DNA of 64,000 nucleotides from JAIOZK01 sp964468645 (GTDB lineage: Bacteria; Bacteroidota; Bacteroidia; Bacteroidales; JAIOZK01), in NCBI GenBank assembly GCA_964468645.1, contig CAYXUU010000032.1, positions 8,548 through 72,547 of the forward strand, given 5' to 3'. Positions 49,860 through 57,857 of the stretch are shown piece by piece. The stretch's first letter is position 1. Each line of letters opens with the position of its first letter. The translations under genes were made by a program, and so were the position numbers. The notes under the pieces were generated by a model, which had not been told where the DNA came from, ran no database searches, and saw nothing but the letters and a program-made list of their open reading frames with translations.

Positions 49860-52271
49860 ATGTTTAAAAACTATTTTATCATTGCGGTCAGGAACCTCAA
49901 AAGAAATTTGGCTTTCTCTTTAATTAATATTCTGGGATTAACTCTGGGATTATCTATCAGCCTGCTTATCCTTTTATTTGTAATCAATGAATTGACTTAC
50001 GACAGCTATCACAAAGACGGAGATCAGATATATAGGATTAATTCGAAACTCAAGGCTATGGGCCAGGAGATGCAGATTGCCTCAACAGCTTCACCCCTGG
50101 GACCATACCTTGTTGAACATTATCCGGCTGTACTTCTCTCGGCCAGAATTTCGAATCCTGACTTTCTGATATTTGAAATCAACGATAATGAAATTGAAGA
50201 AGAGGTATATTATGCAGACCCTGCCCTGTTTGAAATTTTTACCATACCGATAATACAGGGAGATCCTATTGCAACCCTGAAAGAGCCATTTTCGCTGGCC
50301 ATATCAGAAAGTATGGCAGAGAAATTTTTTGGCAATGAAGATCCAATGAATAAAGTTCTTGTAGCCAACAATAATCACAATTATATTGTGAAATGTATCT
50401 TCGAGGACTGGCCTGAAAATTCCCATATTAAATACAGGATGTTCTCAGCATTTGATTGTATTGACATGTTACATATGCCTGGCCCGCCAACAAGTTCCTG
50501 GCTGGGCCTCAACTATTCCAATTATATCAAACTGGCAAAAGATTATCCCCCCGAAAAGATGGATGAGGAATTTGTTAAGATCATACAGAAATATCTTGCA
50601 AGCGATCCCATGATTCAGCAGATGAATGTTGAAGCAGCGTTTTTCCTTCAGCCCTTGAAAAGAATACACCTGTATTCCGATCTTGATGGAGAGAGTGAAC
50701 CCGGCGGAAGTGTTACTACAATCTTACTATATTCAGCAATTGGCCTGTTTATTCTTCTAATTGCCTGCATCAATTTTATGAACCTGAGTACAGCAAGATC
50801 GGCAAACCGTTTGCGTGAAATTGGAATACGAAAGGTTGTTGGAGCATACAGAAGACAACTGATCTGGCAATTTCTAACTGAATCCATTCTTATTAGTTTT
50901 ATTTCCCTGATACTGGCAGTTACACTGGCTGAGATCCTGTTGCCTGAATTTAACCTTCTTGTACGAAAAAACCTGGTTATCAACTACCTTGAACAGTGGT
51001 GGCTGTCACTTGGATTTATTATGCTTGCCCTGGTGGTTGGTTTAATAGCGGGAAGCTATCCTGCCCTTTTCCTGTCTAAGTTCAGACCTATTTTGATTTT
51101 ATCCGGAAAATTTAAACTTGGATCAGGAAGTGCATTCTTCAGGAACTTCCTGGTGGTGTTTCAGTTTGTGATATCCATTATCTTAATCAGTTCAACTGGG
51201 ATAGTCTATAAGCAACTCAATTTTGTCAGGAATGCCGACCTTGGCTTTAATTCAGAGCAACTCCTTGTTATTCCACTCCGTGGAGATATCATTGAGCAAA
51301 GTCCTGAGATATTCAGTGAAATGCTGAAGACGATCCCGGAAATTTCCGGCATCAGTTTTGCCTCCGGTTATCCCGGAGCAGGACATATGCAAACCATGTT
51401 CAGGTTTGAGGGATTTGAGGATGAGGATGGAGAAATTATGCAATTCTATGAGATCGATCCGGAATATATTGATTTACTGGGGATGAAAATTACTGACGGC
51501 CGAAATTTCGAGCGGGGTAATTCTGAGGATGATCGAACCATCATTATCAATGAGACACTGGCAAAGAAACTGGGATGGGAAGATCCCTTAGGCAAAACGA
51601 TTACAATGATGGATATTGAGAACGACCAGCCTGTAGAGAGGGATTTTACATTGGTAGGTATAATAAAGGATTTCCATTTCAGAACCCTGCATAACGTGAT
51701 TGAACCATGTGCATTTGTAACCGGAGGCCGGGAAACGAATTATGCACTGGCTAAGATAGAGGTAGAAAAGGCAGACAAGATTGTAGAGAAAATTGGAGAA
51801 ATTTATTCAGGTATTGATAATTCATGGCCCTTCGAATCCATATTTATGGAAACCAGGTACGAACGGCATTATCGTGATGAACAACGGCAGGGTAAGATCT
51901 TTCTTTATTTTACAATACTTGCAATCTTTATTGCTTCACTGGGATTGTTCGGCCTGGCCTCATTTACGGCAGAGCAAAGAACCAAAGAGATTGGTATTCG
52001 TAAAGTGCTTGGCTCCAGTGTTGGCAGCATTGTTAGTAAACTCACCGTCAATTTTATTAAACTGGTACTGATAGCAGCAGTAATAGCTATCCCGGTCTCA
52101 TGGTATCTGATGGATAAATGGCTGCAGGCCTTTGCTTATAAGATCGATATGAGCTGGTGGATATTTGCATTGTCAATATTTGTTGCTTTACTGATAGCCT
52201 TTATAACCATACTGTATCAATCGCTGAAAGCGGCCAATGCCAATCCGGTTGAGGCGATCAGTTATGAATAA
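49860..52271 (+). CDS. Module 3 FtsX/MacB-like ABC permease
   Basis: 803 residues (MFKNYFIIAVRNLKRNLAFS). The same architecture as the module 2 permease: N-terminal helix, MacB-type periplasmic domain, first FtsX block (SANRLREIGIRKVVGAYR), second periplasmic domain (LVGIIKDFHFRTLHNVIEP), second FtsX block (EQRTKEIGIRKVLGSSV), and terminal NPVEAISYE. No ATPase partner is encoded in the window. Probably expressed from the sigma-54 promoter under the adjacent two-component pair. Confidence 0.9.
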   Translation: MFKNYFIIAVRNLKRNLAFSLINILGLTLGLSISLLILLFVINELTYDSYHKDGDQIYRINSKLKAMGQEMQIASTASPLGPYLVEHYPAVLLSARISNPDFLIFEINDNEIEEEVYYADPALFEIFTIPIIQGDPIATLKEPFSLAISESMAEKFFGNEDPMNKVLVANNNHNYIVKCIFEDWPENSHIKYRMFSAFDCIDMLHMPGPPTSSWLGLNYSNYIKLAKDYPPEKMDEEFVKIIQKYLASDPMIQQMNVEAAFFLQPLKRIHLYSDLDGESEPGGSVTTILLYSAIGLFILLIACINFMNLSTARSANRLREIGIRKVVGAYRRQLIWQFLTESILISFISLILAVTLAEILLPEFNLLVRKNLVINYLEQWWLSLGFIMLALVVGLIAGSYPALFLSKFRPILILSGKFKLGSGSAFFRNFLVVFQFVISIILISSTGIVYKQLNFVRNADLGFNSEQLLVIPLRGDIIEQSPEIFSEMLKTIPEISGISFASGYPGAGHMQTMFRFEGFEDEDGEIMQFYEIDPEYIDLLGMKITDGRNFERGNSEDDRTIIINETLAKKLGWEDPLGKTITMMDIENDQPVERDFTLVGIIKDFHFRTLHNVIEPCAFVTGGRETNYALAKIEVEKADKIVEKIGEIYSGIDNSWPFESIFMETRYERHYRDEQRQGKIFLYFTILAIFIASLGLFGLASFTAEQRTKEIGIRKVLGSSVGSIVSKLTVNFIKLVLIAAVIAIPVSWYLMDKWLQAFAYKIDMSWWIFALSIFVALLIAFITILYQSLKAANANPVEAISYE

Positions 52272-52278
52272 AATATTG

Positions 52279-52317
52279 GAACGCAGATGATCATGATAAT
52301 CATGAGAATCTGCGTTC
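52279..52317 (+). terminator. Nested hairpin after the module 3 permease
   Basis: Perfect 10-bp arms GAACGCAGAT / ATCTGCGTTC enclose a second small dyad (TCATGAT-A-ATCATGA), 7 bp after the stop. It is a likely 3'-end structure without a strong T-tract. The following 150 bp up to 52467 show nothing recognisable. Confidence 0.45.
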
Positions 52318-52467
52318 TATAGACCTTTCCAGGTTTCTACCTTCAGCCATAGCGTATCGACATATCCGAATCCGTAATTTCAATAGCTGATATTGATATT
52401 GTTGAACTTTCTAACAGTTAAAAAGATACCATATAGATGCACTTTTATTAACCTGGATAATGCTTTA

Positions 52468-54771
52468 CTATTTGAGATGTTTTAAGATTGTTTTTAATAA
52501 TTTCTCTTTTGTGAAGGGTTTAGGAATATAATCATCACACCCCGCTTCATGTGCTTTTTCCTGATCTCCTGACAGGGTTAGTGCTGTTTGTGCTATGACA
52601 GGCAAGCCAGGCCTGGTTTTTTTTATTTCTGCAGTTGCATCATATCCATTCATGAACGGAAGGTTTATATCCATTAATACGATACTGATAGCCGGATTAT
52701 TATTACATAAATCGATAGCCTCAGCACCATGTTTCGTCGATATGCAGTTGGCCTTTTCCATTGTGAGTATAATTTCAAGCAGTTCCCGGCTTTCCTCATC
52801 ATCCTCAACAATGAGAATGGTTTGATCTTTAAGATTGTTTTGATATGAAAGCTCAGCAACTTCGTCGGTCTTGGCTGTTAGGTATTGCCCATCATATGGA
52901 AGTGTAAAGTAAAATGTACTCCCTTTTCCTTCCGTTGATTCATACCATATGTCCCCACCCAATAAATCCACCAGTTTTTTAGCGATAGACAATCCTATCC
53001 CGGTTCCTTCATATAACCTTGAATCGGTGTCTTCAAGTTGCATAAATGAATCAAAAATAGTATCACTAACATGATCTGGAATGCCTATTCCTGTGTCCTT
53101 AACAAAGAATTTTAGCACTGATTTATGATTAACAACATCGATATCATAACCGTAGCTTATTTTGCCCTTATGTGTAAATTTCAAAGCATTTTTAAGCAGG
53201 TTGATCAGGATTTGTTTCAGTTTAGAGGGATCTGTATTCAGTAATAAGGTCTCCTTACCGGGAGGAATTACTTTTTCCAGTACCAGTTCCTCTTTATCTG
53301 TTTTATGTTGTTCAGCTACGATGATCTTATGAACATTCTCAATAGCATTCTGTATTTCAGTGATTGTTTTCTTTAATTTAGTTTGTCCGGCTTCAATAAG
53401 GGCAATATCAAATAAATCATCAATAATCCGTAGGAGGTGATCACCACTTTTATTGATTATCTTTGAATATTCAATAATCTCATCTTTAGGTATGTCAGGC
53501 CCGAACATATCTGAAAAACCGATAATTGCATTAAGCGGGGTGCGAAGTTCATGAGACATAGTGGCGAGGAATGCAGACTTTAACCGGTCTGATTCGGTGG
53601 CTTTCTCTAATGCAGATCTTAGATCTGATTCGGTCTTTTTCCTTTCAGTTATATCCCTGACAATGGTGATCCAGGCATCTGTTTTTTTGTACCGGATCTC
53701 CTGGGTATGTGTTTCAACATTGTATATGCTACCATCCTTACCTTTATGCATATATTCGTTGGGGTGGACGTTATCCTTGTCATCGATATTTTCCTTAACT
53801 TTCTCTAATTCTTCCTTCGTAGGATGAAGATCAAAGGGGGTCATTTGTAGCAGTTCTTCTTTTGTATAACCATACTTGTCGATCATTGCTGTGTTACAAT
53901 CAAGGAACTTTTTACTTTTCTGATCAAAAATAACTACGGGATCAGCAATTTGGTTGAAAAGAGCCATATACTGGTCCCTGCTTTCCCTCAATGCTTCTTC
54001 AGTATGCTTTCTTTCGGTGGTATCACGGATAATGCCCGTGTAGAATTTCTGGCTTTCCGTTCTCCACTGTGATAAAGACAATTCGATAGGGAATTCATTT
54101 CCGCTTTTATGGAGGGCGGTTATTTCAATGGTTTTACCGAACAGCTTTCCTCTTCCATGTTTCTGCAGGCGTTCTATTGCTACTTTATGGCCATCCTGGT
54201 ATGTTTTAGGAATAATCTTTAAAAGATCGTTGCTGACCATTTCTTCTGAGGAATAACCAAACATCTTTTGAGCTGCAGCATTCCATGACAAAATATTACC
54301 CTCATTGTTGATGGAGATGATTGCATCGGCTGCTGTTTCGGTAATGGATCTGTTCAGTTCTTCACTGATACGTAATTCCCCTAAAGCGACATGGTGATCA
54401 TATTCAATCTTCTTTTTCTTTATCGCATTGGTAACAGCAGGCCCCAGCCTTTTGATATGTTCCTTGATCACATAATCATCGGCGCCTGCAAGCATACATT
54501 TAACGGCTGTTTCCTCATTCATTGAACCAGTCAGGATAACAAATGGTTTATAAGGGCATTTAACCTGTGCAATTTTCAAAGCCGAAAGGCCGTCAAATGA
54601 CGGCATCACATAATCAGATACAATTACTTCGGGTTTAAAAGTATCAAGTGCCTCAATAAACGATCTTTCATCATCTATAACTTTTATCTCAAAACGCTTA
54701 AAAGTTTTTCTCAGTTCTCTTACTGCCAGTTCTGCATCTGCAGGCATATCTTCCAGCAGCAAAATTCGCAT
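52468..54771 (-). CDS. Hybrid sensor histidine kinase: REC-PAS-PAS-HisKA-HATPase-REC
   Basis: 767 residues from MRILLLEDMPADAEL (an ATG four codons upstream is equally possible). N-terminal receiver (phospho-acceptor in VIVSDYVMPSFDG), two PAS domains (TETAADAIISINNEGNILSW; FNQIADPVVIFDQKSKKFLD), HisKA with FLATMSHELRTPLNAIIGFS, HATPase (NLLKNALKFTHKG; GTGIGLSIAKKLVDLLGG) and a C-terminal receiver (ILIVEDDEESRELL; IVLMDINLPFMNG). No transmembrane segments: a cytosolic phosphorelay hub. Last gene of the six-gene signalling operon; no HPt or output regulator follows. Confidence 0.92.
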   Translation of the reverse strand: MRILLLEDMPADAELAVRELRKTFKRFEIKVIDDERSFIEALDTFKPEVIVSDYVMPSFDGLSALKIAQVKCPYKPFVILTGSMNEETAVKCMLAGADDYVIKEHIKRLGPAVTNAIKKKKIEYDHHVALGELRISEELNRSITETAADAIISINNEGNILSWNAAAQKMFGYSSEEMVSNDLLKIIPKTYQDGHKVAIERLQKHGRGKLFGKTIEITALHKSGNEFPIELSLSQWRTESQKFYTGIIRDTTERKHTEEALRESRDQYMALFNQIADPVVIFDQKSKKFLDCNTAMIDKYGYTKEELLQMTPFDLHPTKEELEKVKENIDDKDNVHPNEYMHKGKDGSIYNVETHTQEIRYKKTDAWITIVRDITERKKTESDLRSALEKATESDRLKSAFLATMSHELRTPLNAIIGFSDMFGPDIPKDEIIEYSKIINKSGDHLLRIIDDLFDIALIEAGQTKLKKTITEIQNAIENVHKIIVAEQHKTDKEELVLEKVIPPGKETLLLNTDPSKLKQILINLLKNALKFTHKGKISYGYDIDVVNHKSVLKFFVKDTGIGIPDHVSDTIFDSFMQLEDTDSRLYEGTGIGLSIAKKLVDLLGGDIWYESTEGKGSTFYFTLPYDGQYLTAKTDEVAELSYQNNLKDQTILIVEDDEESRELLEIILTMEKANCISTKHGAEAIDLCNNNPAISIVLMDINLPFMNGYDATAEIKKTRPGLPVIAQTALTLSGDQEKAHEAGCDDYIPKPFTKEKLLKTILKHLK

Positions 54772-54823
54772 GGTAGCCTCCATCTTTTCTAAACATTAGT
54801 GTTTATAATCAAAGTCCTTACTA

Positions 54824-55267
54824 TTACGTCCGTGGCTTCTCATTAACCACAAGCCAGTATAAACCCAGCTGCTGCATGGTATTTACAAAATCGTTGAAAT
54901 TGACCGGTTTGACGACATAACTATTGGCCCCTAGCTTGTATGCAGCATCAATATCGGGATCTTCATTTGAAGAAGTAACAATAATAACCGGGATCTTCTG
55001 TGTTGATTCATTTGCCTTAAGTTGCCTGAGAATCTCAAGGCCGTCAACCTTTGGAAGTTTAAGATCAAGGAATATCACTTTTGGGGGCCTTGTAATATCC
55101 CTGTCTGAATATTTACCGCTGGAAAACAGAAACTCCAGTGCTTCTGCACCATCTTCAATCAGTATTAGCGAGTTGGCCAGGCGATTGGCCTTTAATGAGC
55201 GTATCATTAATTCCGAATCTTCAGGATTGTCTTCAACGATCAATATCTCATATTCTTCATGTTCCAT
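54824..55267 (-). CDS. Single-domain response regulator (Rcp1-like)
   Basis: About 147 residues from the ATG at 55267 (MEHEEYEILIVEDNPEDSEL). A stand-alone receiver: acidic pocket VEDNPED, phospho-acceptor in VIFLDLKLPKVDG, conserved Thr/Lys in VIIVTSSNEDPD and SYVVKPVNF. The long LKLPK..G type is the Rcp1-like class usually paired with phytochrome-like kinases, which fits the HisKA style of its upstream neighbour. It probably carries phosphate between the kinase at 55319 and the hybrid kinase. Confidence 0.9.
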   Translation of the reverse strand: MEHEEYEILIVEDNPEDSELMIRSLKANRLANSLILIEDGAEALEFLFSSGKYSDRDITRPPKVIFLDLKLPKVDGLEILRQLKANESTQKIPVIIVTSSNEDPDIDAAYKLGANSYVVKPVNFNDFVNTMQQLGLYWLVVNEKPRT

Positions 55268-55318
55268 AGCAGGTAGTTTTAGTTTCAAATTTAAGGTTTA
55301 TATTGATATTAATAATCA

Positions 55319-57007
55319 TCACGATTGATTTTTGGGTAATGAAAAATAAAATGTAGCGCCTTTATCCACTACACTTTCAGCCCATATCTCACCTTTATGA
55401 CGCTGAATTATCCTCTGCACCAGTGCCAGCCCAACACCTGTCCCTTTGAATTCGTTTTCGTGATGGAGGCGCTGAAATACACCAAATAATTTGTCTTTAT
55501 ATCGCATATCAAAACCGGCACCGTTATCTTCAATAGCATAAACAATATTGTCACCCGTATCCGTAGAAGAAATAACAATGCTGGGTTGTTTATGGTTGGC
55601 AGAGAATTTGACTGCATTTGAAATCAGGTTTACCCAGACCTGGTGCATCATACCGTTATCACAAACGATATCATGCAAACTACCGAGTTTGAACTTTATC
55701 TTATTAGGTTCGTCTGTTGAGATTGATTCACTAAACACTGACCTCACCATTTTTTCCATATGGATATTATTGAAGACCAATTCTTTTCTACCCACTCTTG
55801 AAAAAGAAAGCAGGTCATCGATCAATTGACCCATTTTTTGAGCGTTGCGTTGAATGATATTTCCAATGCGCTTTGCTTCATCATCAAGCTTATCGGTATA
55901 TTCCATGAGTAATATTCCGGTAAATCCATCAATGGCACGCAAGGGTGCCCTCAAATCATGGGATACGGAATAGGCAAAGGCTTCCAGTTCCTTATTGGCC
56001 AATTCAAGTTTATGTCTTTCACTCTTCAATTGTTTGGAAGTTCTGTTCAGGTCTTCAACCATAAAAAGCATGGCTCTCTGGCTTTTGTTTAGTTTTGCAA
56101 CTTTAATTCCCAGGTCTGATGTCCTTTCCGAAACTTCCTTTTCAAGATCTGATTTCAATCTTTGGAGTTCGATATTTGCCTCCTCAAGATTTTTGGTCCT
56201 TTCTTCAACTTTGTTTTCAAGTGATTGATAAATTGATCTCAGACGGCTTGCCATCGTGTTGAAATTTCTGGTAAGCAGGCCCAATTCATCGCTGCTACTG
56301 CCCGGAATTAATTGTTCAATATTTCCTTCGGCCATTTTCTGTGTTGCATTATTAAGTCTTCTAATGCGTCTGGTTATCGACAATGACAGCCAGGAGGCGA
56401 TGATTATACTTAACAAACTGCCTGAGATCAGGAAATAGAATATAAGGTTTGTTGAACGCCTGGCAATCAGGGATGAATCTTTATTGAATCCAATTGCCTT
56501 CATGGCAGCATATTCTTCAATTTCCTGTAAGCTGCCAACAAGGTGTTGTACATATTCATCTCCTTCTGACATTGTAATTTCCTGGGCTTTTTCAAACCGG
56601 CCACTATCCATTAAGGCAGCAACCCGTTCACGTATTGGTTTCCAGTTTTTAAACGCATGCAAAATCTGTGATGCCATTGACTTACCTTCCTTGCCAAGTA
56701 TCTGACGGTTTACGATATTGAATTGCTCTAATGCACTGGCTTCGTTCTCAGCAACGATACTTAAGTATGTATCTCTTTGTGTTTTTGAACGAGACAGGGT
56801 TACATCCTTCATTGAGCGGTGCATGGTGATAACCAGGGTTTCTATTTTTAAAGTTGCCCTGGTGACCGTAAGCGGATGGTCGTGAGTCATCTGTATATTC
56901 TTATGCAAGGAATCGATATTCTGAAGCGCTATAATACCAATGGTGATAAATAGAACACTGACGATGAGGAAACTTCCTATTAATTTTGTTTTAATTCCTA
57001 GTCTCAT
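55319..57007 (-). CDS. Membrane sensor histidine kinase with HAMP domain
   Basis: 562 residues. A transmembrane helix, then a periplasmic four-helix-bundle region (~30-185), second transmembrane helix (~189-210), HAMP (RRIRRLNNATQKMAEGNIEQ), long coiled coil, HisKA of phytochrome-like type (FAYSVSHDLRAPLRAIDGFT) and HATPase (YAIEDNGAGFDMRYKDKLFG; KGTGVGLALVQRIIQRHKG). It has no PAS domain of its own, unlike its neighbours, and is the only plain kinase in the operon. It begins 5 bp after the upstream PAS gene stop. Confidence 0.92.
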   Translation of the reverse strand: MRLGIKTKLIGSFLIVSVLFITIGIIALQNIDSLHKNIQMTHDHPLTVTRATLKIETLVITMHRSMKDVTLSRSKTQRDTYLSIVAENEASALEQFNIVNRQILGKEGKSMASQILHAFKNWKPIRERVAALMDSGRFEKAQEITMSEGDEYVQHLVGSLQEIEEYAAMKAIGFNKDSSLIARRSTNLIFYFLISGSLLSIIIASWLSLSITRRIRRLNNATQKMAEGNIEQLIPGSSSDELGLLTRNFNTMASRLRSIYQSLENKVEERTKNLEEANIELQRLKSDLEKEVSERTSDLGIKVAKLNKSQRAMLFMVEDLNRTSKQLKSERHKLELANKELEAFAYSVSHDLRAPLRAIDGFTGILLMEYTDKLDDEAKRIGNIIQRNAQKMGQLIDDLLSFSRVGRKELVFNNIHMEKMVRSVFSESISTDEPNKIKFKLGSLHDIVCDNGMMHQVWVNLISNAVKFSANHKQPSIVISSTDTGDNIVYAIEDNGAGFDMRYKDKLFGVFQRLHHENEFKGTGVGLALVQRIIQRHKGEIWAESVVDKGATFYFSLPKNQS

Positions 57008-57012
57008 GGTAT

Positions 57013-57816
57013 TTATTTCTTCTTTGTTTTTAATGCTGAGATTTCCTTACGCATTTCTTCCATCCTGAATTCCCGTTCAACAGCTGCATCGTAAAACGAC
57101 TCCAGTTCAGTCACTTTTTCATTTAACTCACGCGTTTTTTCCTTAACCTGATTTTCAAGATTTTCTTTCAGTTCTTTTAGCTCAGTTTCAACGAGTTTTT
57201 GTTCGGTTACTTCCACCCACTGGCATACTACATTCGATAATTCACCCTCTGGATTTATAATCGGGAACATGGATACATCGATGTACATATCACGTGCGCC
57301 ATTGAACTCAATATCTCCGGCATTTGCGGCTTTCCAGTAAATAGCAAATCGTATGCTCTCGTGATTTTCGAATACCCTCCTGATCTCAGGCATTACACCC
57401 TGCTTATCCAGGTTCCTGTCTTTTAATACGTTATACTTTCCAATGACCTGATCTTCTTTCAGATTGATGGTTTTTAACAGAGAATTGTTGGTTCTGATAA
57501 CGGTACCCTTGTGATCCAAGATCCACATAGCAAAAGGGTTTTTATCTATAACAGTATCGAGAAAGGCATTGGTTACCATTACCTCTTCCTGTGCCTGCCT
57601 TTGCTTTCGAAGGATTATAGCGCTAATAATCCCGAATATAATGAAACAAACAAGGATCAGGATTCTGATATAGGCTTCATGCCTGGGAATATCTGTGATG
57701 AGCAATTCCAGGAAGGTTCCATTATAAAAAAGGGAATAATCTAAAATAGCATCTAATATCCATACCAGTAGTGAGAACATTATAGAGATTAGTAGGATCC
57801 TGATTGTAGTCTTCAT
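57013..57816 (-). CDS. Membrane PAS protein without kinase domain
   Basis: 267 residues: two N-terminal transmembrane helices (about 7-27 and 47-68), one PAS domain (FLDTVIDKNPFAMWILDHKG ... WVEVTEQKL) and a C-terminal coiled coil ending FYDAAVEREFRMEEMRKEIS. No HisKA, HATPase, GGDEF or other output domain. The same tail motif (aromatic-x3-A-x3-R-E-x-R, then EL/EM) ends the two large PAS proteins upstream. It probably passes its signal by helix contact to a partner such as the kinase at 55319. Confidence 0.85.
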   Translation of the reverse strand: MKTTIRILLISIMFSLLVWILDAILDYSLFYNGTFLELLITDIPRHEAYIRILILVCFIIFGIISAIILRKQRQAQEEVMVTNAFLDTVIDKNPFAMWILDHKGTVIRTNNSLLKTINLKEDQVIGKYNVLKDRNLDKQGVMPEIRRVFENHESIRFAIYWKAANAGDIEFNGARDMYIDVSMFPIINPEGELSNVVCQWVEVTEQKLVETELKELKENLENQVKEKTRELNEKVTELESFYDAAVEREFRMEEMRKEISALKTKKK

Positions 57817-57857
57817 TTTTTAAATTCGGTTTTGCGATATCATTTTTGCATAAAATC

